The position numbers were made by a program, and so were the translations under genes. Source: Strix aluco (lineage: Eukaryota > Chordata > Aves > Strigiformes > Strigidae). Taken from it: 64,000 nucleotides of DNA. Under the pieces are notes generated by a model. That model ran no database searches. It was not told the origin of the DNA and worked only from the letters and a program-made list of their open reading frames with translations. Positions 1 through 14,025 of this stretch are shown here, piece after piece (positions within the stretch are counted from its first letter, which is position 1; every line of letters starts with the position of its first letter). Where the stretch lies: positions 86,576,446-86,640,445 of the forward strand of contig NC_133971.1 in the NCBI RefSeq assembly GCF_031877795.1, in the 5' to 3' direction.

Positions 1-3000
1 AGCAAGCGTCTTGTGTAGGCTGAATGGCTTGGTACCTGCCCGCATCCATGGCTCCTTTTCTGTGTTGTCTCTTCCCAGTCTGCTTCACAGCTTGTGACTT
101 CTAAGCGTTTCATAGAAGACAGCATAATAAGGGGAGGTTGTAGTCGACTGGACAAATCAATGCCATTAGTGTATCCTTTTGTCAGGACCTCAAGTACTGT
201 ATATTTCCCAGTAGCTCTTCTGTAACAAGGCAATTAATGCTGATTAGGTACAGCAGCTGTTGTTTCTGGAAAGTAGCTCTGTAGGTAAATTAGGGAAACA
301 TCTTATAAAAAAGCTGTAATTCTTAAGCTAGATCCCCAGGTTCCAGCTCTATTGACAAAACTGCAGATTTCCATATCCATAACTGTTTGCATGGCGACCT
401 CAAGTGACATCATTACCTTAAGTGCACAAAGCCATTGTCCTCCCCTGGGAACACCCATTTCCTTGAACAGTCTGTACTTTGTATGGGGAGGATGAGTAAT
501 GTGGAAGCCAAAGCGCAATAGCAATATAGCACTGCTATTGATTTTCTTCATGAAGATAGAAGTGCAGCCTACCACTTGGAGGTGTCCTGGGGCTTGGGAG
601 GAATTTATTTAAACATTATTTCATGTGTTATTACTCTTTCCATTTATAAGAGAAATTGCATACACAGATTTATTGCAGCATCCTTCCTGTAGGATATCTC
701 CAGACTCTTTTTGCAGGGGATGAGAGAGAGAGCTGCTACATCACATTGAGGGCAGTAGGGCCTTCTGCAGACAGAGCAGCAAAGATGAGGGCAGAAAAAC
801 TGTTGTGAGAGGCAATATTATTGCAGATTAGTTAGAGGAAAAACAAAGGGGCAGAAAGGAAGAGGTGTGTGAGACACTGTAGCTGACACGGGCTTGGGTA
901 AACAGTAAAGCCATTAAGAGAAACTGGAACAGAGCAGTTCACTGGAGTGCAGCAGAGAGCTCTGGGCAGGAGGGAGTGTGTACGTGGGTGAGATGGAGGG
1001 AAGGGAGGTACCAGTCAGCAAATCGCAGGAGCAAAACATGAACAGATGAATATGAGCATGATGTGGCATGATGTTCACCAAATGAGCCTAGTCTGTCTGT
1101 CACTGCAATTTGCTTGATTTGTTATGCCACCCCACCAGGGTTTTACTCGCATTTCCCAGCCCTCCTCCATCATGCATGCACCTCGCCTGTGAAAAGTTAC
1201 TAGGTACCCACGCACCTCACAAGCCGATAGACACACACCCACTCACATCTTGTGTTGCACACACCACTCTTGGCTAATACATCTTCAGATAAAAAGTCGT
1301 GAAGGAGGAGGCTGTAAAGTAGATGAATCATTTTGTTGGGCATTATCTAGCCATCCTTTAACCACTCAGAATTTTTACAGTACCAACAGGTCTGATAGTC
1401 TAGGAAAGAGAGCTAATCCTGAAGATCTGCTTCTACATAAATTATTTTACTTGGTAATGACAATGGGCCAAAGCATCTGGAGTCTGAATGGGGGTTTTGT
1501 GCCTGAGGCAGAAGACCAGAGCTGCAAATTACAGGTTCTCTTCTTTGCCCTGACCCACCATAATCTGTCACCTCAAATATGAGAAGCAGCTCAGAAGGTT
1601 GTGAGGCAAAACAAAATAAGCAAATTATTGAGGTTCTCTGATAGAAGGAAGGAAAAATTAAATAATTAAAGTAGTGATGAGAATACAAACTACCTGGTCT
1701 GTCAAAGCCTAACCCCAGCGGGCAGCACCACAGCAGTGATAGGCTGGTGGTCTGTTCAGAGGTCTTGTTACACAGTATGTATTACTCTCATAACTTTTCT
1801 ATGAAGTACGTAGAGAACTGGTTTAAAAGAGAGTGATGTCTCCAAAGGTGATTTACACCTTGTTCCTGACGTTAAAAAGACTAGCTGAGTTGACAAGGCT
1901 GCCTGCTCAGGTTCTGGCATCTTTGACAAAATCAACACAGAAAGGGGCTATAGTACTGTTTTCTGGCTTCTCAGAGCCCTGTGTCCTTAAATGTAGGTTC
2001 CACCTGATCCTCTAGCCCACCGCAGGGGAACATTTCCCCAGTTCTAAATTACTTAGGTGTTACTATTTCTGTAATTCTTTCTGATGTCCCCATAGGTAGA
2101 TGAGTTTCTGCATAGCACTTCAGGAAAGCAAGTGAGGCCCAATGTGGTTATTGTAAACTGGCTCCAGAACACACCACAGCATCCACGGACAGTATTGGAT
2201 GATGCATTTTTTTTAATATGTCTGATTTATTAATGATGAGCCTTAAACGGTGCCTGATGGTTAATTGAATTTGTTCTGACAATTCAGTGATGTGGGCTCC
2301 CCCTTTGTCTTCTCTGTGCTGCACACTCAGCTCTTAACCAGGAAAGGTTACTGTCTGCTTATTGAATGTTGGGGCTAAAATGCTCTGTCAGCAGATAAGG
2401 CTCAATTAAGGAGAAATAACACACACTTCTCAAAGGGAAGGGATTTGTGCTGGTATAGGAAGCTCACTGCAATTCTTGTTGTTCAGTGGTTATCCTTATG
2501 CACCAAGGATGCTCACAGAACCCTGAAAACTTCGTATTGCTTCTCTGAGATCTTAAATGATGCTTTGGAGACTCACAGCTCAGAAAAACACACAAACCTT
2601 GGTGTTCCACAGCAGGAGAGGAGAATAGATAAGGATGTCATCAATATCATGTGTCCTGTCAGTAGGAGGGTCCTTGTGAGGTGAGGGTGCCATGGTGGTC
2701 TTCGATGCAGACCTCAGCTGAGCATGAACAGAGAAACATCCAAGGAGCCCTCTCCTCTGAACCCAGGACGGTTTTGGCTCCAAGTATAGCAGACAGCACT
2801 ACACCCAGCTGTGCACAACAGAGCCCCAGTGTGCCAGGCCCAGCAAGTGATGCAGCTAAAGCACCACCTGTGTGGCCAAGCTCTTAATGGGGCAGTTAGG
2901 GAGATGTACCACATGAAATGGTGGAAAAGAGGTAGGATAGAAGTAGCAGCAACAAACTGAGTGCAGTTTTTGCCCAGTTAGCAACAGTCAGACTTCATTG

Positions 3001-3642
3001 TGTCCATCAGTTTTTGTTCAGAGGTCTGGGAAGGAGCAATTCCGAAAAGCAGAGGGCAGCACAGAAGAAACCTATCTGGTTTCTTCTGTGGTTCTTCATG
3101 GAGGGAGGGCTGATAGAAACAGGTCATGGAGCAATATGGGCCTATGCTGGGCATACACAAAAGAGGCTGTTGCTTGGGTTCACAAACTGGTAGAAGCAAC
3201 TCTGCTGCAGCTTCAGCTATTAGCATCTCAGCTTGGGGTCATAGATATCACCAGCCTCTTAGACCAACCAACACCGCTTGCTTTGTGGAGAAGTTTTTGG
3301 AACAGGAATTAAGCTGCAGTGAAGATGGCAGGACTAGTTGTGCAAAGAGGCTTCTGGATCTTGTGAGTCCTGGCTGAGGCTAAGAGGGAGCTTTCCCTGT
3401 TGCTTGACAGTTGCTTCACCCCTGGCAGTAACAAGGCAGTGGCCTCTCCAGGAAAGACTACAGCCTGTACCAGTCACAGCCTTTCTGCTCTCCTGTGTGC
3501 AGAAAGCCTTCTGGCACCTCTCCTTTTCTTTAAAACCTCAAGCTTTTGGCACAGTTCTTTCCTTGTTCTGCTTGGCAGTGATCCTCTATAAAGCAGGTCA
3601 CACTGAAGGAAAGTAAAGCCTTTTTTATAGATGCCACATATT
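1..3642. other. Non-coding stretch, no gene seen
   Basis: Only short chance reading frames occur on either strand, with no spliceable coding segment or CpG island that I recognise. The region lies upstream of the first visible FAM219A exon and is probably intronic to that gene (inference from the long 5' introns of the mammalian gene). Confidence 0.5.
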
Positions 3643-3783
3643 TCATAGAAACATAGAACCACAGAATGGTTTGGGTTGGAAGGGTCCTTAAAGACCATCT
3701 AGTTCCAACCCCCCTGCCATGGGCAGGGACACCTTCCACTAGACCAGGTTGCTCAAATCCCCGTCCAGCCTGGCCTTGAACCA
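3643..3783 (-). mobile_element. CR1 LINE fragment, 3' end, minus strand
   Basis: On the + strand this reads as the reverse complement of the avian CR1 3' end: a 'catagaa' type tail repeat, then 'ggtttgggttggaaggg', then 'agaccatctagttccaaccc' and the 'ccatgggcagggacacctt' block. Only about 140 bp remain, so this is a strongly 5'-truncated insertion, as is usual for CR1. Similarity fades after about 3783. There is no coding capacity. Confidence 0.9.
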
Positions 3784-6294
3784 GGATTTACCAAGATAAG
3801 ATTTTATTTGAGAAGTTGTAACGTCACAGCAGTAATTGGACAGTCTGATCCCCTTTCTCCAGTTGTTAAACACAGCTATCATTCAAAAAGCTTTATTTAC
3901 TGCCTGAATCATGGCTGAATAGCTTGTACTGAGGGGATGCATTTATTGCATTCATGGAAATGAGACGTCGCAGTCTGGTACTGTGTAAAATAGCTGTAGT
4001 CCCCTTTTTGAAACTTCTTCCAGAAGGAAAACCAGGAACTGTTCATCAGATTTTAAAACATTTGAGCATTCCCCAAACCCTCTTTCCAAATCAACCTGTA
4101 GAAAAAGCAAGCCCCATAGACAACATTCACGTCTTTTCTCCAGGTCCAGTTACAATGGGAGAGGAGGCGTAACAAGTACATTCTTGGCAGACAGATCCAA
4201 GTCTTCATGTATTTGCTCAAAGAATTATCTCCAGCTTCTCCTATGTAACCATTGCGATCTGTTTGTCTCTGCCTCCAGCCACAGTGTAGTAGACTCCTGT
4301 TCTCTCCACTTTACTTTGTAAACTACTCTCCCAGGCTTCCTCCCACTTCCCATATCAGTGAAATCATCCATCCTCACTTCTTAAGACTGCACAGCTGAAC
4401 CATTGCCTCTCACTGACTCCTGCCTTCCTCTTCATGTCTCTTTCTCCTGTGAGTTCTGCTCAAATCTTTTTCCCTTTTCTTAACCCTGTGCCTTTTTTTT
4501 TCTTTGTTGCTGCTTCCTTTGAGAAGAGCTTGAACTGATTCAGTCTAAGCCTTTGTGAATGGGGAACTGTTTCAACTCTATGTCTTGCAAAGTACCACTG
4601 TTTGTAGCACAATAAAATAAAATCCTCTACCGGGTTTTAAGGCAACTACTGTAAACCCAAAACCATCATGTTATGTTTGCTATAAGTTTGATTTTTTCTA
4701 CCTTCTGCTCTAAATGCAAGACAATCCCCACTTTTTCCAAACACCCTCTATATCCTCTCTTTTTCTCAGTGCCATGAAACTGGCACGATCACGTCAGTAG
4801 GTGTTGATGTCTTTTGGAGGAATGATGCACTACTTCTGTCTAGCGTGATAGCCTGAAGCTCATGAGCTTAAAAGTGCTTTCTGCCATGAGTAAACTGTGA
4901 GCTGGTGATGAGAAGAAAGTTTAATCACACCAGGTGTTTCAGAGCTTCAGGCTGCTGACAGCCCCTTCACTGCAATGGAGAACCATTGCCACTCCATGCC
5001 AGAAAACAGCCTCTCTCTGCCTCCATCACTACCTGGCCCAAAAGTAAGAGCAGATTTTCAAAAAAGAAAGATTTGCTATGATTTATTTTAAATACTGGTT
5101 GTAGGACTAGGAACTTGAGAGAAGAGATGAATAGTACAAGTGAGACAATTGTACTTTGTAGAAGTTCATCTGAGAAACTGTGTTTGTCATTAAATGACAC
5201 TGTGCTAAAAATATGTCTTGAACAAGGCTAGCATATTTAATATTTAAAGGATGCTGTCAGGCATGAGTAGTCTGAGTCCAGAATGGAGGCCACTTTTAAA
5301 ATTAAGATTTAAAGAAAAAAAAAAGTGTCTTGGGCTTAAACTCCCTAGTAAACCCTAGCACTATTTTTTTTGTAAGTTCACTAGAAGAATATGTAAATAG
5401 TTGTTCCAAAACAGTTCACAAATTCATGTCTAATTTACAAGGTGTTTTTAGCTATAAAAAGTTTGAGAAACTTAAGTCACAAAGCAGCTGTGCCTTTTTT
5501 AGCTACAGACTTTCAGCCAGAACATGAAAGACTCAAGTTCAATTCCTTTTTCTGCCTGAATGCTTCAACTACAGGGCTGAAATGTGGTTTTACGCAGCCT
5601 CTGATCTGTGGGGCAGGGGGTGAAGCAAAATGTGAAAGCAAAACTTTGACATACTTATTTCTGTGCAGGCAGATGTTATGTTTTCAGTTTCTCACAGCTC
5701 ACATAGCCAACTCACTTCTGCCTATGTGCAGAAGAGCTATGATAGACAGCCCTTGAATTTGGCTTTGGGTCCTTTGGACAGTCCTTTGGGTTTTGCTATC
5801 CTTCATTGAAAGGGAATGATCAGTAACACAAGGAGGTGATCTTAGCTCCCTTGTTGTCAACGTTCTTATTTCTGTCTTCAATTAAACATTCATGGGTACC
5901 CTAGAGTTTCCACTTCCCTAGAAAGTAGTGTCATGACTGCATTAGAAAAGGCTACAGCTGCTTTGGGTCTCATTGACTAGGTGACTGGAAGCATCTCCAG
6001 GGGGTCTACAGGACGTTCCTCTGACCTGGAACCAGGCTGTAATCTCCTCTGCTTCAGGGCAGACCAGAGAGAGAAAGGAAAGAGGGCAGGAATAAAGGGG
6101 GAAAAGACAGTGCCAGCTGTCTGCATTTACCTGGTAAAGACCATCAGATGGGAGGTGACCAGAATAATCTGGAGAGTTGCAAGAGTGGAAAAGCTTCATA
6201 TGAAACTTCCACTGTGCTAGTGAGGAATGATATCAACATGCCTGGGTTGGCAGTAAATTGCCTGTAGCATCTAGTGGGTACATAATTCCAAACC
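3784..6294. other. Non-coding stretch, no gene seen
   Basis: AT-rich non-coding DNA with short chance frames only. An AATAAAATAAAA stretch near 4610-4621 resembles a poly(A) signal, but no transcript evidence accompanies it. Confidence 0.45.
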
Positions 6295-6532
6295 TGTTTA
6301 TTTTCTCACCTTAACCACCTAAGGAAATCCTTTTTCACCATGAGGACAGTCAAGCACTGGAAAACTTTCCAGGGAGGTAGTGTCATCTCCATCCTTGAAG
6401 GTTTTGAAAATCTGACTGGATAAATCTCTGAGCAGCCCTGTCTGATCCCATAGCTGATCATGCTTTGAGCACGACATTGGGCTAGAAAGCTCCTGAGGTT
6501 GCTTCCAAGTTGAAGTATCCTGTGATCCTATT
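6295..6532 (+). mobile_element. Old, diverged CR1 LINE 3' fragment
   Basis: The segment follows the CR1 3' region at low identity. It has an 'aaatcctttttcaccatgagg' type start, then 'cactggaaaactttccagggagg', an 'atccttgaaggttttgaaaa' block, and finally 'gaggttgcttccaagttg...tgtgatcctatt', which corresponds to the CR1 terminal 'ggtcccttccaac...ttctgtgattct'. The divergence suggests an older insertion than the copies at 3643 and 12755. Boundaries are approximate. Confidence 0.7.
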
Positions 6533-9500
6533 CTCAGTTAGGATTCCAGTTATTTTTTTAGATGTTATATACCTTCTACTCGCTACTGAGAAAGCCTGTC
6601 AAGTCCTATCTAGTTGTTCTCTTGGATTCCCAACACAAACACAGTAGTATTTGCAGAGACAGACTTAGGTAACTTGCATGCACTGGCACAAAGCCGTCCT
6701 CTTCCATAGGCACTGGTATGTCCACTGGTAAACAAGAGAAGCCCAATTGCTACTTGATTTTCACTTCGTTACAAATGTTCTTCTTTTTAAATTTTAATTA
6801 TTCCTCTCTGTTCTTTCACTTTAATTCACCAAACCTTGATTGTACAGTGATTGAATTTAAGGACTTATTAAAACAAATTTTTTCCTTTGCTTGTATCTCT
6901 TACTGACTCCAGTGCACAGACAGGGAAATTGTTCTTTTACAGTTGTGTTTCCTGACTTGCATTTTATCTGTCGTTCTCAATGCTGAGTGATCTCTTAATA
7001 CCAGCAAGCAGCTGATTTCTTGTACCCACTATGTCCTAGCAAAACAAGGGCATTCACAGAGTGTAGTGATGGAAAAAAGCAGAACAAAATTCAAGGTGAT
7101 TGTGCATGTGTTCATGTGAGGTGCAGCACCGGTGACAATCAAGCAGCTGCTAAGGTGGCTGTACAACACCTCCATTTCATAGGCCAATTTGAGCTCTTCT
7201 TGGCATTGATGATATGTCAGCCAGCCATTGGAAAATTCACTTAAATCTTAGACTGGCAGAGGGATTTTTTTCTGCTGTGATTTGGATTTTTAAGGGGACT
7301 TTGCAGGAAAAGATCATGACCCAGAGGCTGGCTGTCACACACAAATCCCTACTTGCTGCATGCCACCAATAATTACAAGAAAGAACAGAAAAGAAAAAAA
7401 CAAATGAATCCTCCCATCCCATGTTTTTTCCCATTTGCATCCCATGCATTTTTTCTGTAGGATCAGGGAATTGATTTTAAGCAGAGAAGGTTAAAATCTA
7501 TCCTGGAGAATGAGGTCTACTATTTTAATATCTTGAGAAACAGTTTTGATGTTCTTATGAGGATTTTAGGGCAGGAGTGGACACAGTGGGCAGATCTTCA
7601 AGCCTGTTAAAGGTGTGGAGGTTGCCTTGGGAAAGAATGAATGCTGCTGTGGAGCAAACTGATATGTTGCCCATAGCCCAGAAGAAATAAATTCTCTTTC
7701 ATGGTCTTGGAGTTTGGAACAAAGAGGTGCTTATGAAAAGCTGATTGTTACATCTAACAAGGTTACAGAACAATACTAAAACTTTTCAAAGGCAGGATGC
7801 AACAAAAAAGTGACTTGTCAGACCTCACAGACCAGCTCTATAATCCAGAGGCAGAATCACAGAATTGTGAAAAATTAAGCAGAGAATATTTGATGTTCTA
7901 AAAATGAAGATTCATGAGTACATTTGTTCCGGTCCTTCACCTCAACAAATTATTTGCTCTGGCTTCCTGAGGATTCATCATGTACTTAGTGCTCAAGAGG
8001 GCCCTTAGCAGTGGTTAACAAACAGGGCTGTTAAAAGGCTGAGTGCTCTGAGCTCTGCTCTGTGAAGGAAAGGGCTTTTGTTAGGTGGGAGGTAACGGTG
8101 GCTTGTCATGATTTGTAAACAGACACCACTGTAAAACCTGTTCTTTGGGGCAGTCCTTCAAAAGCCTCTGGGGTTTGCTACATACAGTTCCCTGTGTTAA
8201 AGTCACCCAAGTGACTTCAAGTGGTGGCCTTGCTCCCCAGAGATTCTCAGAGGCAGAGTGCCCCATGGGCACCATCTGCCAACCACTGACTTTTGCTTTG
8301 TTCCTTCACTGTCAGATGTACCTGGTAAACACAAACTCTCTCAGGGTGATGCTTTGCCAGGTCCCCAGCACCTTGCACTGTCATTGGTAGCTGTTGGTTG
8401 ACCTTCGTGGGGTCTGTTGCAGATGATCAGGTTGTGGAGCCAGCAGTGAATTCTAAGTACGATTTTTCACAAGGTCAACCAAAGTAAGCAGGTTACATTT
8501 AACACTGCAAGTGAAGTAAGAAAACCATACAGTCACTGTCCCAGCCACCAAGGCCTTTCCAGTGAGCAGAGTGTGGTAGGTTTAACCCCCAAATTCACCT
8601 CTCTGTGTTACTGGAATTTGCTGTTGCAAGGTGCCCTCACCAGCACAGAAACAGCAGAAACTTTGTTGGGGTTCTTGCTTATTCCATTTCACTGCTTTTA
8701 AGGGTCAAATTGATCTGATTTAAAGAAGAAAATACTTTCTGCCTCTGGTTTGCAATACTGTCCTCTCCAGAGGGATGTGGAAGAGCGATGGCTCTCCATG
8801 CCTTTCCCACCAGACACTGCTGCAGAGGTGATGCCATCTGAGCTGCTCTGACAGCTTTGCCACAGTGTGGTCAGGAGTGGAGATGTGGTTTGCTTTCCCT
8901 TATATTTTACTGGGCCCTGGAGACCTGGTAGGAAGAAACCTTGTTTCTGTCATTGGGCTGAGCCAATGTAACTTAAGGTGCCCAGGGAGCAGATGCAGGG
9001 TGTAGAAGAATGTCAGCTTGGGTTGTTTTTCTGTCTCTCCTCATTTTTTATCCCGGTGAACTCCAAGTCAGGACACATCCCCTCAATCGAATAGCTTTGC
9101 TGGGTTGTGTATCAGGAAAATAAATGATGATTCTTCCTCTTGTTCCCCCAGTGCACGTGCTGCCCAGGGAGAGACTGTTGAAGGCAGCTCAGCAGATTTC
9201 ATTGCCCCAAATTTTGTCTTAAGTGCTATCCCTGGGAAGGACAAGGCTGTTATTCCCCAGGCTTTCTCCATTGGTGCTGACCTGGAGAGAAGTTAAATGT
9301 TTTTTATTTCCTGAAGCTTGGCGCTGCCCTTCTGTTCACCTCACAAGTGCAGCTGTTAGCAGCCACAAAGGCCTGTTGAAAGTGGAGGGTATTTTCTGCC
9401 ACCCTTTCTCTCTGCTCACAGCTTTTCCCTGTCCTTTTTGAGCGTTGAGTGTGCCAGCTTCAGTGAGGTGGAGAGACTGTCAGGAAATCTGAGTGCTAAA

Positions 9501-12500
9501 GCTATTTCTGTTTGGGTCTTGGCAAAAGCCAGGCTCTTTCCAGCATATTATGCATGAGAAAGATTCCAGGCTTGAGAGAGTCACTGAACGTGTGTATGTG
9601 TGTGTGTACACACACCACAGCTCCTTCATCCTTCCTGCACTTGCTTGAACTTCTTGCCTCAAGGGAACTGGTACCTCATTCCCACTCCCAAGTCTCCTGC
9701 AGACTCCCCAGCCTGTGTGTTCAGAGAGAGTTTCTGATGTTGCTTCACACTGAAGTTGTCTTCAGGACAGATAATCCCGTCACTATTATTTTCGGTCCCC
9801 AGGGTAATCTGAGATACAGTATGACCTAAAAGTTGCTGATGCTTGTATGGAGAGAAATAATGAGGCAAAAAAAGACAACAGTCGATACTACTGGCCCTGC
9901 ATGCAGTTGGTTGGCAGTGGAAATCTGTGTTCTTAATTCAAAACAGATTATGAACAGGAAAATTAGTTTCTTTACAAAAAAGCATTGCAAAAAGATAAAA
10001 AAGCAAGCTTGTATCTCTGCAAAGGCTCTCTGAAATCCCACCATGCCTTAAGATAACAACGCCCTGCTCTTCACGTCTTTTGCTCTAAATTGGAGTCTGT
10101 AGGGTTTTGTTCCTTGCTCATCCAGCTGCCTGCTCCATCGGCAGATGTGCAGTACCCAGCCAGCACCTCCCCACTGTCATCTCCTCTTCCCTCCCCTTCA
10201 CCTCTGCCTGTCTGCCTGGCAGCACCACCTGGCTGAAGGGCGGGCAGGTCATTTCTTATAAAGTCCTTTAAAAGGGATTTGAATTAGCACAGATGCTGAC
10301 AAAGTTTTTATCACAGAGAAAAATCTGACTCTCCTCATAACACTTTTTCATCACTAAGTTCAACCCACTTTCACTGTGCTTAAGTATCTGTGTATACAAG
10401 TTAAAGCCAGTTGTAAATCTTAATTATTAAAAGGTAATTCAAACTGAAGTTGGAACCAAGAGGAACTGTACATTGCTGAAACACTACCATTTTAGCTGCC
10501 TGTACTCCTTATGCACAGTACGTTTTCTCTCTTAATTTCCTCAGGCAGGGAACTACACTCTATACACACTCACTAGTCCCTTAATGCTACTGCAATAAAG
10601 CCGTGCTTGCTGAGACCCTCAGGCTGTTTCTCTCCCCTTTTCTTCTACTCTTACAACTCTTCTGTTCCTCTCATCTCACCTCCAGCTCCAGCTGAGCAGC
10701 CAAATAGGTAACTATGCAACAATAAGCCTTATGTTCTTAAGCAGTTGGCAGTTTTAGCTAACAAATATGTATATGCGTAGCAAAGCTGAACATGCATGCA
10801 CTGTGGCCCAACACAAACCTGACGCAAGCATGCAAGGGGCACAGAAATTATGATAGTTCCTGTAATTGCTTTTGCTGGTGTCCTCACTTTTCTCTTAAAA
10901 ATGCTGTAGAAAGTCCTTGGCACTGTAGAAAATCTTTTGATTTTTGGTCTTTTGATAAGCAAATCTGAACTGGGATTTTTTTTCCCTTCAGTGCATACAT
11001 CTGGCCATCAAGGAGGGAGGTAAGAATGTTGGTTTGCCAGAATTTCTGCCTCACTGGGTCATTTAGGAGAGTGGGTCAGATAGCGAGGACTCAGCAGCTG
11101 CAGTGTTGCCAGCAATCTCATTTAGTGCTACGGTGTTGAGAGCAGGCAGCTGGGAGGCAGTCAGAAACCTCTCCTGCCTGCTCTCAGGGGGAGGTGGACT
11201 CATTTGCCAGTCAATGGGATCTTACCAGGCCTTTAGCTGTGACAAGACAGAAAAACATGAATCTTTGCAAGGTCAGTAGCATGTGGAATGAGACACGAGG
11301 CCTGACAAGTCTAGGTTATGCCTGCCTCCCCTTCCCCTAGACTCACTTTTACAGTCCCCCCAGAAGCAGTGTTAAACCTTGCTCAGGCCAGCAGTGCTTT
11401 AGCACCCATCCTCTCTCCTTTGGGGCTGCCTGTGATCCATCAGTGAACGGCGCCGGGATGGCAGTGCCACAACCACAGCTTTGAATGGTCACACCAGCTC
11501 CTGGCAGCTTGTGTTAGCAAACCAATTCTGAGCATCATTGCCTCACACACTGTCCTGACAGAGGGTAACAAAGATGTGAAATACATCAGCATTAAATTAC
11601 TAATTTTATTCCATTCCATTGACATTGGAGTTCTGTGTTAAGAACTGTCATCATCTTTATCTGTACATTACTGCTGTTTTCAGTGTGAGTCAGGTTTTCC
11701 CTGAGTCCCTTTGAGCTCTCCCTGCCACCAGAACCGCTGTTCCTTTGACAGAGGCTGCAGCTCAGCAGTGCACACATCTGATTTCCAGCTGCAGGGCTCT
11801 GCAGTTTGGGATGACATCTCTCTTCCCCCAGCCCTGCTTACCCTCCTGCTGCACTCAAAGCAGCTGCAACCAGCAACCTGGTCTTTCATCTTGTCTTTCA
11901 TCTTGTGTTTCAAGCCCCTCTCTCAGGGGTTTCAGCAGAGACGTAAGTTTTCTCTGGCCAGTCCTGTTTCCCTCTGCCATTTGAGGCATGGCTGTGTTTT
12001 GCCTCCAGTCCCTTCGAGAGGTGAAGGAAAAGGCAGCTGCCAAACCCTTAGCCCTACAGCTGAAAGGAGGAGGACATTAGGGAACATAAAATAGGTGACA
12101 AGAGTATCCTACCATCCCCTCTGCCATCCTCTACTGGCTAACACTGACAGATAGCAGCCCTACCTGAGAAAGGAGGCAGGAGATCCCTTGGGGATGGGAA
12201 AAGGTTTAATCATTTATGACAGTTTGGGACTAATTCCTGAGTCCCTTTCTGATTTCTCTACCAAGGCAGGGTCTGAGCTGGAGGAGGAAGGTGGCAGCAT
12301 CCTGCCCCCTCTGCCAAGACAGCCTACAAGAAACAGATTGCAGCACCCAGTGAGCCCCATCTTTCAGAGCATGCAGCAAAGGACAAAGACAGAGATGAAG
12401 CTGTGAGCTTTCTCTAAACTCTTTCCAAAGAGAAAGAGGAAAGGAGTTCCTGCTCCTCCCTGGGGTGGGCCACCCACCCAAATCTAGATGAGAGCAGCGT

Positions 12501-12754
12501 GGATATCAAAATGACAGACTAGGCTCTTTGAAACTGTACTTGTAAGGTCTGTGTCTGCCCTAGATAAACCCTGCCTGCCTCTCTCCTCACCATCTGGCAA
12601 GACTTCAGAAGAGAGGAGCAGGAGTCTTTGAGATACACCAATTATAACAACTGGCCTGCAATGCCAAGCTGTCCCCAAGGGGCACCATGCCCCAGTGATC
12701 TGGCAGCAGGCCCAGGTGCCACCCAAACAGCTTTTGCAGCAGGAGAGAGAAGGG
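6533..12754. other. Non-coding stretch with minor simple repeats
   Basis: No gene is recognised. Minor items are an alternating TG/AC tract at about 9590-9617 containing the 14-bp palindrome TGTGTGTACACACA, and a tandem 12-mer (tctttcatcttg, two copies) around 11883-11906. Longer open frames here have no recognisable domain or splice context. Confidence 0.45.
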
Positions 12755-14025
12755 AGGTGATTCGTGACAGCCAGTGTGGCTTCACTAAGGGCAAATCTGC
12801 CTGACAAATTTGGTGGCCTTTTACGGCAGGGTTACAGCACTGGTGGATAAGGGAAGAGCAACTGATGTCATCTCCCTGCACTTGTGCAAAGCATCTGACA
12901 CAGTCCCACATGACATCCTTGTCTCTGAATTGGAGAGACATGGATCTGACGTATGGACCACTCGGTGGATAAGGAATTGGCTGGATGGTCGCACTCAAAG
13001 AGCTGCGGTCAACAGGTCGATGCCCAAGTGGAGAGCAGTGACGAGTGGTGTTCCTCAGGGGTTGGTGTTGGGGCTGGCGCTGTTTAACATCTTTGCTGGG
13101 GACATGGGACAGTGGGATTGAGTGCACCCTCAGCAAGTTTGCCAATGACACCAAGCTGTGTGGTGCGGTCGACACACTGGAGGGAAGGGATGTGCCATCC
13201 AGAGGGACCTGGACAGGCTGGAGAGGTGGGCCTGTGTGAAACTCACAAGGTTCAACAAGGCCAAGTGCAAGGTCCTGCACATGGGTCAAGGCAATCTCAA
13301 ACACAAACACAGGCTGGGTGAAGAGTGGGTTGAGAGCAGCCCTGTGGAGAAGGACCTGGCAGTAGTAGTGGATGGAAAACTGACTATGATCCAGCAATGT
13401 GCACTCACAGCCCAGAAAGCCAACCATGTCCTGGGCTGCATCAAGAGAAGCGTGGCCAGCTGGTTGAGGGAGGGGATTCTTCCCTTCTACTCTGCTGTCA
13501 TGAGACCCCACCTGCAGTGCTGTGTCCAGCTCTGGGGCTCTCAGTGTAAGAAGAACATGGAACTCTTGAGTGGGTCCAGAGGAGGCCATGAAGATGATCA
13601 GGGGGCTGGAGCACCTCCCCTGTGAGGACAGGCTGAGAGAGTTGGGGTTGTTCAGCCAGGAGAAGAATCTGGGGAGACCTTATAGTGGCCTTCCAGTACT
13701 TAAAGGGGGCTACAGGAAAGCTGGGGAGGGACTCTTTATCAGGGAGTGTAGGGATAGGAGAAGGGGTAATGGTTTTAAAGTGAAAGAGGATAGATCTAAA
13801 TTAGATCTGAAGAATAAATTCTTTACTGTGAGGGTGGTGAGACACTGACACGGGTTGCCCAGAGAAGCTGTGGCTGCCCCCTCCCTGGCAGTGTCCAAAG
13901 CCAGGTTGGACGGGGCTTTGAGCAACCTGGTCTAGTGGAAGGTGTCTTGGCCCGTGGCAGAGGGATTGGAACTAGGTGATCTTTAAGGTCCCTTCCAACC
14001 CAAACCTTTCCGTGATTGTGAGTGT
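12755..14025 (+). mobile_element. CR1 LINE fragment with broken reverse-transcriptase ORF2 end
   Basis: This is the 3' part of a CR1 non-LTR retrotransposon, inserted in the same direction as FAM219A. It contains the C-terminal half of the ORF2 reverse transcriptase, with a recognisable 'SGVPQG' motif around 13047-13064 and the FADD-box region at 13138-13149. It ends in the CR1 terminus 'ctttaaggtcccttccaaccc' at about 13980-14001. The coding region is dead: the frame shifts between the SGVPQG segment (frame of 12810) and the FADD box (frame of 13045), then shifts again by about 13158. The catalytic box reads F-A-N-D instead of F-A-D-D. Similarity to CR1 begins around 12755 ('ggtgattcgtgacagccag'); the exact 5' break is uncertain. 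The long antisense frame over 12642-13589 is a shadow of this element. Confidence 0.92.

Noticed and set aside
8490-8520. 'actgcaagtgaag' resembling the Leu-Gln-Val-Lys codons expected in an upstream FAM219A exon
   Set aside because: The flanking codons do not match and it is followed by a stop; a short coincidence.
12642-13589. 315-codon frame on the minus strand
   Set aside because: It is the antisense of the CR1 reverse-transcriptase region, with no domain of its own.
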